64,000 nt of DNA from Dysidea avara. Its lineage: Eukaryota > Porifera > Demospongiae > Dictyoceratida > Dysideidae. The notes under the pieces are model-generated. The model was not told where the DNA came from. It saw nothing but the letters and a program-made list of their open reading frames with translations, and made no database searches. Below are positions 35,346 through 48,682 of this stretch, piece after piece (position 1 is the first letter of the stretch; each line of letters begins with the position of its first letter). The DNA is taken from NCBI RefSeq assembly GCF_963678975.1, contig NC_089279.1, positions 29,241,525 to 29,305,524 on the forward strand, read 5' to 3'. Made by a program: the position numbers and the translations under genes.

Positions 35346-35970
35346 ACTGCTCTATTAGGATGACTGCTCTATTAGAGTATCTCGATCTCGCACTTGCTAC
35401 ACCAAGTTGGATTTCGTGTTATAACTCCGTGGCTTTAAGTCTGATTCTTCTACACCATTGAAGAGCCTTTCTAAGATGATAACTCCATCTGTACAGCGAT
35501 TTTGAAAGCATTACCCCAAGCGGTTTACCTGGTAGGCGTGGCAAGCATAATAATAATAATAATAATAAAATAAAAAAATTAAAAATTAGCTAATCTCGAT
35601 TGCGTAATTGTTACACACTGTTGATTTTTTCACTGTATCTTCCTGGTTTTTAGCTCGATTTCTTTCAAACCACAAAAGGTTCGAGGTTCAATAGTTAACC
35701 TATTCACCCACCGATTTTCAGCTTCTTCCCATACGCGGTTTACCCTGTAGGCGTGACAACATATTGGTGTTATTTTTCGTGCGTAATTGCTCATAACTCT
35801 TTGTCTGTTTATGGTATTCCAGCCAAAGTTGGTACCGAGATGCGCCTTTATACCCCCCTTCTGTGTGCCAAATTTCAAGGCAATCGGATAACGCGTTCGA
35901 GGTTTATAGCAGTTTTTGTAAGTGTGCGACAAGAAAAAGAAAAATAAGAAGAAGAAGAAGAAGAAAAAAA
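35346..35970. repeat. Repeat flank of the satellite with (TAA)n and (GAA)n tracts
   Basis: Contains two related blocks, each with GCGGTTTACC(C)TGTAGGCGTG (about 35519 and 35735), a (TAA)n tract at about 35547-35568 and an (AAG)n tract at 35946-35970. The phrase CAAATTTCAAGGCAATCGG resembles one inside the family A MITE. Likely part of a larger dispersed element; no coding frame. Confidence 0.5.
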
Positions 35971-36225
35971 ACGAAGAAACTCAGCCAATTTTTGAAGTCG
36001 CATATCTCGGGAACGCGCGAAGCGATTTCGCTCCAATTTGGAATGTAGAGTGCTGCAGTTGGGGGGCATGTCCACAGCAAAACTCGTCTTGTTTCATCAA
36101 GGAAGCACAGAGCTACGGAGGTGCGAAAATTGCGTTTTCTTTCTTCCTGTCAATATACTCACGGGTGTTACGCGCCGGCTTCTTGGGCCGCACGACACAC
36201 TACCGTGTGTCTTGATTATGTGTGT

Positions 36226-37427
<1,202 letters not shown>

Positions 37428-37616
37428 ATGTTGATTGTCTCCATTCACCCATTCACATTATTAGTACTTTGGGTAGACATAACCTCCCATGGGTTGCCTA
37501 TCTGTCTCTGTTACAACCTCACAATTAAACCTATGGTTAAACTTGCAGTAGTTACCTTATTTGGAATGTTTTCAACAACATTTAGCATGTGGCCTTATAT
37601 GGAAGCAATTAAATAA
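37428..37616 (+). CDS. Possible terminal exon of a membrane protein
   Basis: An open stretch ending in TAA encodes a hydrophobic segment (VKLAVVTLFGMFSTTFSMW). A possible acceptor (CACATTATTAG) lies at about 37462. No upstream exons or family match were recognised, so it may be chance. Confidence 0.2.
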   Translation: MLIVSIHPFTLLVLWVDITSHGLPICLCYNLTIKPMVKLAVVTLFGMFSTTFSMWPYMEAIK

Positions 37617-38740
37617 GGGAATTTAATGTAGAGTAATGACTTTGTATTGGTAATATACATGTCTGTAGTATTCAATCCAATAATTTATTATAGTAAACTT
37701 TGTAAACCCCCACCATAATTTATGGATTCTGCTTGACAACATGGTTTCTTTAACTTATAATATTAAAAGAGAGTATCAAATAATAGCACATTATTAACTC
37801 TTACTTTAGCCATTAACAGCCAATAATGGTTAGGCTATAGCATGCTAAATTTTCATATCAGTGATTTTTCTTATGACTATAATAGATGGATTATGTTACA
37901 TCATTGTTTATTACACAACTGCTTGCTGTTGAAAAACAATCTTATGAAAGAAGCTGGCAAATTAACGGTTACTAGTGAATTTTAGTGTGACACATTGGGT
38001 TCAACAGAATATGTTTTAAAACCATTAACAATGATTATATATAAATATTATACAGTGATTTATTGTTTAAGGGAAGATGCACAAGGCTGGGATATCAATA
38101 ATGTTGCAGTAGTCGAGAAACTAGTCAGCTTGTTGATTTTCACAACACCCACCTTCCTTTACATTTCAGGGTGGTTTAGGTGACTCCATTCCGTTGGTTG
38201 GCTTCCCCTTGGGCCAGTTAATGTGACAATGGTTTAGTGTTGTGTTTCATTTTCTTACTGTCTTAGCATGAACACCTCCGAAATGCAGGCAGGACAAATA
38301 ATCTGCTTACATCATGAGTAGATTCTACCACAGCTCATGTGTTGGTTGGTCTCATAATCTCAAATTATTTCATTCTGTGTGCCATCCCTTTTAACTGGTG
38401 TTTATGGTTTACTGAGGCTCCAGTTAGTGCCTGTACAGCCACTTAACAATAAGTAATTAGGTTAGTGGTTGTGTCCATATTGTCAACAACTAATACAGTA
38501 ATCAGGGACTACTTTACATGGAAATGTCAAGCTCTTGCACTGGATTCACAACAATATACAGCAGAAGTTTCCTTTTAAGGTAGGATCTTAGGTTTGTATG
38601 TATATGGCTTCGCACACCCTGCTATATATATATATATATATAATGTTAGCAATGGTAAAGGCTGTAGCTATGAACTTATGCATGGTGTTAGCAGCTATAA
38701 CTACCTTATGAGCTATTAAGCTGTTTAACTATTACACAGG
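37617..38740. other. Intergenic upstream of the fibrinogen-like gene
   Basis: Only a (TA)n tract at about 38622-38642 was recognised. The promoter of the downstream gene should lie at the right edge, but no TATA box is clear. Confidence 0.4.
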
Positions 38741-41058
38741 ATGAAGTTGGCAACCTTCTGTATTCTGATAGCTATAATGTCCCAGCTAAGGTAGAGAGTG
38801 AACTGCATCATGTGTATATAGTGTAACTTAAGCTTTACATAATTTACACATAGTAAGAATATAATTGTATCACAAAAAGAGCTTTGTTTCTTGTTTTCTT
38901 TAACAGATGTGTGTGGCCATTCAAACATGACATTGCATGTGCTAGCATTGAAATTTTCATGTTTTATTGCATGATTATACCCACTGTTAATTTTGAATTT
39001 GTGCTATTATTCCTACATTATTATGTAACTTGTATCCGTACAATAACAGCCAAGCTGTGAAAAATGTTAGATAAATTTTATAGTAATTGTTAATCACTAA
39101 TTGTATTATTGTTTAAGCCAAGCTGCTGCTGTCAAGGCAACCAATGGAACAAACAAGGTATCGCTGCACTAATATATTTCATTATTTATAAAAGAATTGT
39201 TACATACAAATATAACTCCTTGAAATGCATAAACAAATTTGGTAATTGGTTGTCTAAGTTGCGTATATAGTGCTACTGGAGAAAGGGTGGCAACACATGT
39301 AAGGCTTTTGATATGTTTAAACTAGAAGTTACATACTATAGCTATAGGCTATAACAGATGTTTATTATGTATATTCAAGACTATCCAAGGCATGTAAGGT
39401 TAATTTATACACATGGATGCACAGCAATAATGCATCTCTCAGAGAACTGAGTGTAAGTTCTTCTTACCAAAATACAGTGACAACTTGTAGCATATTAACA
39501 ATGGTGTAACTTTTGTACATACTAGAATTCTGGTGCTCCTAACAAGCCATGCACAAAGGATAATCAAGCTGAGAGTTTGTACAGTTTAGATAATCCTGCT
39601 GAGATTTGGATTTGTTCAAATAAAGTGTGGAAACCATTTGGGTAAGGCTATACGTATACATAAAAGGAAACACACTGCAGTTGAAAGCTTATAGCAAACA
39701 CATGTATGCACACATATCAGTGGCATCCAACTAGCTTTTGGTGTTTGGTAATGTTTATCTGTAGAGACATTGTTGATAAACTCTACAGTTTCAAATTGTG
39801 CATGGGATAGTAAACAGTTCCCATGGACTTGAATTGTTTCTGTAGACCATGCCAGTTTGACTGCAAAAGTGTCCAGGAATGAAAATTGTGCTAAAATTTA
39901 TAAAGGTTGTTCATCAAAATGCTATTGCTAATCTAGAACAGTCATATGTGTAACATTGATTTTGGATAATAATTATTTTCACACTAATTTTGACAGTTGA
40001 CACATGTTCAACTGTACATGTACATGTAGGTTAACATCACACACTGGGGAAACAAAGGCTCTTAGTGCCAACAGCTGCAAGCACATAGTTGATTCATTTA
40101 GTGGAGCTTGTGCTCCTGAAGATGGAGTTTACTGGGTGCAAGATTTGCAGGTAAATGTCAGCAGTAATATGCATACATAGTAAGATTCATTTATAATGTT
40201 ATGAGAATGAGATTGGATATCATCAGTTTACTGTGTGCATGCCACTGTCATGAGCTTCAATACTATTATATTCTGACTGCTCTATTAGAGTATTAGACAT
40301 TGTAGCTAAATTTATGCCAACTCTTGGAAATACTATAAACTGTAGCTGCTTCATTATGACTTATACTTATCATTTTAGTCACATGACAGATTTATTCCCA
40401 CAAGTGATCATCACAGTTATAGGGTTATCTTCACATTTATGAGCTCTTTGGTGTGTGGCGTACAGATAATAAAGTACGCAGTATCAAATAAATGATTGTA
40501 TTCTTTTATCAACAGGTTTATTGTGACATGACAACTGATGGTGGAGGATGGACTCTTGTTTGGCAGCACACTTACATGAAGCATAAAACTCTGAATGAAA
40601 ACATGTTTTATTTCTCCAGTTATTACCAACCATGTGACAAAAACTTTACTCATCCTGACTGGTGTAATATACCAAACAAGGGTCGTTTCAATCCCACTGA
40701 GCAAATGGTCGTGGGGTACCATAAAGGAATAATGGTATTTGCTTACAAAGGTCTCTATAACTGCAATATTGATCACCACTGGATTGGGGCACACTCATAT
40801 ATTTTCAAAAAGGTAGTAGACAAGTGTTTAAAGAGTAATGGGATCCCACCAGCACCATCTGTTCATGAGTCTGGAATATTTGGTCTCACTTTTGACAAAG
40901 TATCACCCACCAATTATTATCTCAACTGTAACACCTATCATAAAGGATCTACACTGAAAAGTCAAAATGATTGCCGCTGGCATGACTGCCACCTCCCATC
41001 TACAATCTCTAGCAAATCTTATAGCACTGATATGACCATGGCTATATTTGTCCGTTAG
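38741..41058 (+). CDS. Secreted protein with N-terminal part of a fibrinogen-related domain
   Basis: Five exons (38741-38790, 39118-39157, 39526-39641, 40030-40150, 40516-41058) join in frame to 289 residues. Residues 1-17 (MKLATFCILIAIMSQLS) are a signal peptide. A short variable segment and a cysteine-bearing segment (IWICSNKVWKPFG) follow. Next comes a fibrinogen-like start: NSCKHIVDSFSGACAPEDG, then VYCDMTTDGGGWTLVWQH. The usual later fibrinogen motifs (GEFWLGN region, Ca-binding DxD loop) are absent. Instead there is a cysteine- and His/Tyr-rich C-terminus (HDCHLPSTISSK). Fibrinogen-related proteins often bind carbohydrates or microbes; that function is only inferred here. AATAAA at 41076 is a plausible poly(A) signal. 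Confidence 0.85.
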
Positions 41059-41075
41059 TCTTATCTTTTCTGCTT

Positions 41076-41081
41076 AATAAA
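41076..41081 (+). promoter_or_regulatory. Poly(A) signal AATAAA
   Basis: Canonical AATAAA 18 bases after the stop of the fibrinogen-like gene, on the right strand. Confidence 0.6.
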
Positions 41082-41829
41082 CTGACTGTTACAAACTGAT
41101 GTTCGCATACAGTATGCATTTTAGCTGTAGAATTTTTGCTTATATATATATATATATATATATATGAAGGCATTAGGCATGCAAAAATGTACATTTTAGG
41201 TTAAATCAAATATATACCGGCTTTGCTGTATAATACATAATCATGTTGTCTGCATATCTGGTAAATAACTACAGTGACCTATGTTGAATAATCTAATAAT
41301 GTAATTGCATACAGCAGTGATAATTATAACTATCATGTGCAGCAGTACACATCAACTGGATTATTTATAAGTGTATATATACTTACCCTAGTACACATTT
41401 TGGGAGAATTACATGCATCTGTTGGTATTTTAAGCCAATATCTGCGAACTGTTTTATGCAAACAAAGTTTTCTTTTAATCTCCAGGAGCTATAGTGGGTT
41501 GCTAGTTATTGCTATGATTAAAATGCTGCTTGATCAGTGATGTTGGACTAATTGCAAATGGTTGTGGAGCTTGTTGGCTACATAGGAAGAAAATGACAAT
41601 TTGTATTGAGAGAGAACAGTCTGTCATAAGTTACAAAATTGACTGTAACGTATACACTGTGTTTTTTTCACACCACATCTCCAACAATTGATATAAGGAG
41701 GCTATAGCTAGCTTCACACACTGTTTGTTGTATGTAGGGGCTGTCTAACAGGCAAAACTAAGTGAAGCAACTACTTTAATTGGCTCATTAGTAATTAGTA
41801 CAGGGGCACAATGTTTGTTGAGTGGTTAT
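41082..41829. other. Intergenic, nothing recognised
   Basis: Only a (TA)n tract at about 41141-41164 was noted. Confidence 0.4.
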
Positions 41830-42890
41830 TATAATAGTTATACAACGGCCACGAGTGCTCTGCCTGCACGAGCCTGAGGGCCGTTAGGCCCGAAGGCAAG
41901 TGCGTTTATACAGGCAGAGCACGAGTGCACGTTGTATAACTGTTATGTACCACTCACCTAATAGGTGGGGAGAGTCTCACAAGACAGCTGTAACACTTAT
42001 AAAGGCCAGGTTTCTAACATCGATTGTGGGTAACCAAGCCGGACGTTGCGATGACGTTCCCCCTGCAGTACTGCAGCCACCTGAGATATTGAAAGCTAGT
42101 ACGCTATGGGTTATATCACTAACCTGCATTCGCTGTTCGACTCTCATTATGTAGTGCTCAACATGCCCGCGTGATCACTCAATCGCCATATAGACTAAGC
42201 GCCAGACTAATCGCCATAGTGATTCCCTCGAGCGAAAAAAAGTAGCTAAATAGACGTTTTAAGTAAACAAAACCCAACTACTAAACGATACTAGTCTAAT
42301 TCTTACTATTCACACTGGCTAAACTCGAATCTGGTGGCATGACAAAACTGGTTACCACAATCGAACGTAAAGGTTAGTATTATTTAGAATATATTTGTTT
42401 TATTGAGTCATTGTCGAAGTGGACTATAGTTTAATCTGGGCTAAGATGGCACCAGATTAGTAAGGTGTATAAGTACGTTTATATATATGTAGACTAGAGT
42501 TGTGGCCACCCGTGTTGGCTTTTTCGATCGCCATTGGCTGCTTGTAAACATTATACGTATTGGTGACGTTATGGCCCACAATCGACCTTTACATGTCAGG
42601 CTATAAAAGAATTTGAGTGATCTGTGAAGTGTTTTTCCACCTATTAGGTGAGGTGTCGTAGTGGTCTTCGTCACCGGCACTTGTGCTATGCTGCATAAAA
42701 CTGCAGCCAGTGCAATATCTGTATATTGCACTGCGGTCGGTGCATTATAACTTATAATGCACTCGTTGTGGTCTACAAAACCGCAACCAGTGCGTTATAA
42801 GTATACACTCGCTGCGGTCTGCAGCAGTGCAATATACAAATTATGGCACTGGCGGTGCCTTTGAACTGCCCACGTAGAGTGGTACATAAT
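41830..42890. mobile_element. Hairpin-rich noncoding element, GC-richer than surroundings
   Basis: The left edge is an inverted repeat (AGTTATACAACGGCCACGAG against CACGAGTGCACGTTGTATAACT, 41836-41942). TTATGTACCACTC at 41942 faces GAGTGGTACATAA at 42877, giving outer inverted ends. The right third (42690-42840) holds successive hairpins built on TGCAATAT/ATATTGCACTGC and TGCATTATAA/TTATAATGCAC. No protein frame. It looks like a nonautonomous transposon, possibly two, but no target duplication was found. Confidence 0.5.
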
Positions 42891-43279
42891 CTCATATATC
42901 TGGCACCATTCTTTCCTTTGATGTGGTGTTATAGATGTTCACACAAAATTATGATAACCATGTAAATTAGACATTTTAAAAGCTGTTTAATTCTACCATG
43001 CTTGCAATGGTAAGTATACACCGGTTGACGGAAACCAGTTTAGACTACATACTGTATACTGACACTCACAAGATACCTTAGTTATCAACACATCAGCCTT
43101 GGGTTGGCAACTAAGGAATCTTACTTGTGGTTGGGTTTAACTAAAACATAAAATATATATATATTTCATATAAATATTTTTCAGATACACTTATCCTGTA
43201 TGTTACATGCTAATGGTACAAGTTACATGCAACCAATGAAAGTTACAACATGTGCATTGTTATAGTAACAAGTTTAAGG
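42891..43279. other. Intergenic, nothing recognised
   Basis: 3' side of the minus-strand gene that follows. No feature was recognised. Confidence 0.4.
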
Positions 43280-44687
43280 CTATTCTGTGTCCACATTAAC
43301 TGATATATACTTGATGCGATATTTTTCAACATCATCTCGGTATATATCAAGATACAACCCATTAGTGAGATCTAACTGACGTTGATAACCGGTAGTTTTG
43401 GTAAATCCTTGGTCATGATCTGTGTGACATGACCCCCAATTGTCACACGTTTTGAACTGTAACTTTATTTCACTGGAAAAATCTCTTGAAGTTACTCCTG
43501 GACCAAATCTTGTGTATTTTATGTTTGTTTGTGCTTTGTTAACAATATCACTTTCCAAATATAAACAAGGTGTGTTTCCAGCAACATTGGTTTTGTCACT
43601 GATGTAAAAACCTACAAAAGACTTTCCATCACTTATTCCAATTACAGGATCATGATCTACACCACTATTGGCCAGTTCAGTATCCATGGAAATTGTTATA
43701 GCAACTACAGCACATGAGGTGGTCGTCAATATGTTAGGAGCTACCAGTTCAACTTGTAATGCTAACTGAAATGCCGCTCCAGAATGGATCTCAATATACT
43801 GTTGAGGGTTAACTGTATATGGTCCAGTGAAGGTGGCATGTTGACGCAACCAGTTTGGGGTCATTATTCGAAAATATGACAGTGGAGTCTGAACCTAATG
43901 AGGAAAAAATGACCTTCCGTCACATGCTAGTTACATCAGTATTAGTAAAGTAATGTGTCTGGGCCATTTTTATCACCAATAAGCAATATAAACTGTGGCT
44001 GTTCTATTAAAGTGGTTACCTACTCCACGATCTTTTGTTGCAAGCATGGAACAATTAAAAGTAGGCATTAGGGGTAAGTCCCCCCTTCCTATGCTTCCTA
44101 GACTAATGTGCTTTGCATGTGAACACACAACTCACTACTGCTTATTTCCAATTTGCACTCTTAATCTGACCACATTAAATAAGTTTCTCTCTAGCCTAAA
44201 TTTCACTGTCAAGGGAGTTGTTTGATTTAATAGTTTGCTTTGCCCAGTGTGTCTAGCAAACTGTGTATGTAGTCTGAGACCTTGATGGAGCAATGACCAA
44301 TGGAAGAAGGAATTAGGTTGTCCTATGTATTTACTGTGAAGTTTCACCTTATATACATAGTACAAAGCTGATAATTTCTGGAGATACACACGGCCTTTTG
44401 ATTATGTAATTAAAACTGTTTTTCCTGCTTTGCTACCCATAATCTGAATTGCACTATACCTGATTCCTCCTACATCAAATATACTTAACCATTAACAAGC
44501 TACAATACTCCAGATAATTATTTTGAAGCTGACATTTCTTGATACTTATTAAGTGTTATAAGCAACATGACCATAGTTATTCCGGAAACAGTCACACATT
44601 GATATCACATTTACCCACCTTGGTGTCACCTTCCACTACACCAGTAGTCAATATCAGCAATACACACACATCCAGTATTATTATCAT
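43280..44687 (-). CDS. Unrecognised secreted protein, two exons
   Basis: Exon 1 (44687-44619) encodes a signal peptide, MIIILDVCVLLILTTGVVEG, and ends at AAG with a GTGGGT donor. Exon 2 (43894-43280) follows a CATTAG acceptor in phase 0. The 227-residue product has no further membrane segment. It is rich in beta-forming residues, with the phrases DHDPVIGISDGKSFVGFYI and LDLTNGLYLDIYRDD, and cysteines in TTTSCAVV, NTPCLYL and TCDNWGSC. The alternating hydrophobic pattern suggests an extracellular beta-sandwich, perhaps lectin- or concanavalin-like, but this is a guess. I do not recognise the family. The 0.7 kb intron is noncoding. Confidence 0.75.
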
Positions 44688-46689
44688 TGTACTGTTGGTA
44701 GTCAAGAGGTTATAATTATACTATAGTAACTAACATGCTGTGTGTAAACTTTTATACCAGTCAGTCACATGTATGCAATGTGATCAGTTGGAATTGCTTT
44801 GTTATTTAAGTATTAATTGTGGTTTTGCTATTCATCACATCTGCAATGTAATCACAATAGTCAGCAGGTTTACACAATAATTATCTGTTCTGTTTCTATA
44901 GGGTTAAGTATTATTTCTGTAAGTTTATAATAGTCTCTAGCTGTGGTGTGGTTCACTCAATGATTATACATAACATATCTGGGTGTTGTCACAAGTCAGA
45001 TCTTCATCTAGGAAATGACTCAAAGGGGGTCAACATAAGGCAGTTTTATGAGAGTAAGGAGGTGATAGTCTAAAGATCTGTGTGCTACCATGTTTCAGCA
45101 CAAAGCATCTAAGGGGTCTGGAGGCATGTCCCCCAGGATATATTTTAGATTGCTTTTGGTGCATTTGCAGATACCTGATCATGAGAAATATCACATGTTA
45201 TTATGGTGCATTCTCAGGTGCAGTTCTACCTGTCAAAATACACATGTCATGCATTTCATTCAATATTCAAGTTTATCTGAAACTTCAAATTTAAACTTTT
45301 GCTTAAAATTTAGAGGGGTTAGGCAGGAGTATATTAAGGGGATCAGTATTGCTTTAAATGAAACCTTGCAAGTACTATGAGATAAAGTCTTGGGTGCTGC
45401 TACTGCTGTTTTACATATTTATATGAAGGAAGAGCGAGGTATATTAACCTGATGAAGTTATCATAAAACTCAGTCAACTGCTGAGATTGTGAAAGCTTTC
45501 AGAAATTCATGCAAATAATTTATTCAATACATGTATACTAGGATAATGGTCATAATGGTTTAGCTGTTAGTGCTTGATCAGCAGAATGTCTAGAGTTACA
45601 TATAGATACTTCTCACACTAACCTGCTGACCAAACCATAACATTGTCACAGGTAATACCAGTGTAGTCAGCAAATCCTGCAACTGATGTTTGTACAGTCA
45701 GTTATTAGAAGGTTGTTCACCCATTGACATGTGATTATGCAACCCAACACTTTCCAGGTGTTAAGACTTCTTTAAGCTAGTATAGTAGCATGTGGTACTG
45801 AGAAGGTTTGTAATGGCCTTGAGATGCACTGGTATGGATATCCAATCCATCCTTTAGAGTATTAGGAAATGTCAATGTTAATTGGTTCCATACTCAGTTT
45901 AACTGAGATGAATGATGATGCTTCTCTGATTATTAAGAGTAGATAGTATTGTAAATTCCTACCAGACACACCATATCAACAGCTCTGTGCTGCCTTCTCC
46001 AAATAAAATAAGTTTTGCAATGCAAATGCCCTCCACCTTCAGCACCCCACAGATCATATACATTTATGAAATACAAAAGAGGCCATCAAAAGTCTAGTCA
46101 AGTTCTATGTATTAATTCTTTAATATTTTTGGGGTCCTACCTCATCTTAGAACTAATCCATTGTTAGACATCAATATCTCTGTTACAATGAGACTGATTT
46201 CCAATTGTTTTCATAAAATGATCATGTACAGGGGATGGACTCTAATAGAACAATCAGCTATTTAACACTACAAAATAAATGTACAAATAATATGATTGTC
46301 ATGAGGTGATTAACACCAGTAGTGGTATTTTAGTCAAAGTTTTAGTCAGCTAATATCCCCTATACTCCACTGTAAACTCGACTGTAACTAATCAATCGGT
46401 GTAGTTGTATTAGCCACACCCAATGAGTAGTTACTCCAAGTTACGTAGCATGTTATCAAGAGGATGATGACTTGTGGTTGCAGCTAATACCATAGTACTA
46501 CGTAGTACAGTATACTGGAAATAAGGAATGGCTGAACTGTAAAAGGTATGCAGATGGCAATCTTGTATATAAATCATTTTTATCATGAACCACGGTAGTG
46601 GTTCATAATAGAGATTGTCTATATTTTTGCCAAAATTCTAGTAGAACAGTCACCTAAACGCCACCTCAGAAAGCTCTCCCAACCGCAAA
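44688..46689. other. Intergenic, 2 kb, hAT-interior fragment near 45100
   Basis: GGTCTGGAGGCATGTCCCCC at 45114 resembles the interior of the CAGGGGCGGAT hAT family. Otherwise no exon or repeat was recognised. Confidence 0.4.
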
Positions 46690-47540
46690 AGAAACCTTAT
46701 AAGTTAATTTGGAAAAGGAACCAATAAAAGTATACTTTTTAAAAGAAATTGAAATAAGAGATTTTGTTCAAAGGGCCCTAAACTTGAGCATTGAAAGAAT
46801 CCCTTTCTCATAATGCTCCGAACAGTTTCACTAATGCCTATAGGGAAAACCCCAGGGCATTTATCTGGGACAATTAATCTGCATGCCACAAAGGCAGATA
46901 GACAACTGGGTCAATATAAGATACACATGAATGATGAGTAACAGCTGCAATAGCAGGGCTGTCCTGAAAGATGAACACAGTTATTTCTATTCAGATGCAG
47001 CTAGTTCAGATAGGCCATGATCACCTGTACACTTGAGACCTATCTTCTAAATTAATGCTGCGTCAATTTCTTCAAAATGATTGGTGTGCCAACTGACAGA
47101 GAAGTGGATGGTAAAACAGCCCTTACAGCATCTCAGTGGCTATATATATAGTTAGATGTTTTCTCAGAGAACTTCTCTCACTGATTTACCAGCTACAGAT
47201 GGCAATATTATCTAAGTGAAGTGGCATGACAGTAGTAGCAGAGTCACTGAGGGCAGACTTAACCTTATCACTGAATATTTGATGTGCAAACGCTTGAGAG
47301 AGCTATGAATGGTTTGGCTTAGCATGAAAAGATAGACGTGTCTGGACAGTACACCTCTCAATCATCAGAGAATCAAAATCATCGGCCACCCATAAGTCCA
47401 AACAATGCTGAATGTTAGCATGGATAATTTTACTCTATTTGGCTTCTGAAGAATCAGGATAGCGTAGTTCACAAGCCATATAGTTTACATGATTAGTAGT
47501 TACAAATATGAGAAACCTTAATCATAGATTATAGAGGGCC
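46690..47540 (-). mobile_element. Reverse-transcriptase-related fossil
   Basis: A minus-strand block around 46704-46889 contains CRLIVPDKCPGVFPIGISE, which resembles the RT-region motif (RLIPLDKNPGVRPIGI-like) of retroelements found in sponges and cnidarians. Upstream sequence to about 47540 shows faint further similarity. It is a broken fossil with many breaks and no recognised terminal repeats; whether it derives from a non-LTR, DIRS or other lineage cannot be told. Heavy decay suggests considerable age. Confidence 0.5.
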
Positions 47541-47590
47541 AATCTATTTTCATTATAAAGCTGTCCCACTTCTGCAGACATCAATGATAG

Positions 47591-48140
47591 CTACAACAGA
47601 TTTTTTTCAACAGAGTTATTGAATTTTTTTGGATGATCAAAGTAAACATGATGTCCACCTCCCTCAATCATTTGCAGGTCACAGTAAGAATAAGGACGTT
47701 GTTCTTTTATCTCAAATCCTTGAGTGCTGTCAACCCATTGCAAGCTCCATAGATTAATGTAAGTGAAACATAATCAGGTAAGTCGGCTGCCAACTCTTAG
47801 GATTGCTTACCCAGGTAGATGCACCTTACAAGATCTAAAATGCTATCCACTGCAGAAGAAAGACATACATTAGTCAGCGTACAAACAATGTATAACAAAT
47901 GGATAATAAGGTTGGTCACATGTCACTGTGTCACAAAACATCTTGTGATGTCAAAGGAAGGTCAAACCACACAACCTTGGCACCTCTGTAAGGGATACCA
48001 GTCTAATGTGCAGACTGGTGGTAGATATCTGTTATCCATACTTCCTGAAGTTCCAACAGTCCTCACAAACATTTTAGCAACATTCAATAAATTTTCAGGA
48101 AAGTTGACTAAAAAGGATTTACCAATACTGGGTGCCATGT
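47591..48140 (-). pseudogene. ABHD4/ABHD5-like alpha/beta hydrolase pseudogene (3' part)
   Basis: The minus-strand C-terminal block shows EIKEQRPYSYCDLQMIEGGG, then HHVYFDHPKKFNNSV, ending at TAG (47591-47593). This is the catalytic-His region of ABHD4/5 proteins (GAGHHVYADxPExFN). Just before it, LPDYVSLTLIYG and QWVDSTQGF correspond to the family's FIYG and WVD motifs, but lie in different frames (one-base shift near 47735). A stop interrupts the upstream frame near 47787. Weak similarity (MAPSIGKSFL at about 48137) extends the remnant. With no intron at the frame change, this is best read as a dead copy. Confidence 0.65.
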
Positions 48141-48682
48141 TTTGATCACTCAATGCTAGTACATTACAAGATCACAATTTATGATCAACCCTTTCTAGAA
48201 TATACATATATACATGATATGTGACCAGCTGAGCATCATTTTTGAACATTCATCATAATTATCCCATTTTATTGTTTCTCTGTTGTACATTGTAACCAGT
48301 CAAAGTCTCAGCCGGAGCTATAGGACGTACTAGACACTTGGAACAGCAAACAAAATTAAATTTGCACAGCAACTATATGGCTATATATAGGAAATAAGTT
48401 ACAGGTACTTAATCAATCGATCACAATTCACAACTGAAACCAGCATGCAGCTATAAAGACAGGATGTAGCTCAACCTGCTTACCATGAACTGGCAAACCC
48501 AACAAGGTGTACTATATATTTCTCTGTGTGCACAAAGAAGAAGAAAACAAAGAAATGACAACAAGCTATAAGTAATGTTACTTATTAGGCAATGAGTTTG
48601 AAATACCATCAACTCCTACACATACTGATAAATAGCTTAGTCAGTTATACACACTGTCAGTTACAATAGTACAGTAGTAGTA
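48141..48682. other. Upstream region of the collagen gene
   Basis: Noncoding. No TATA box or clear promoter motif was recognised. Confidence 0.4.
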
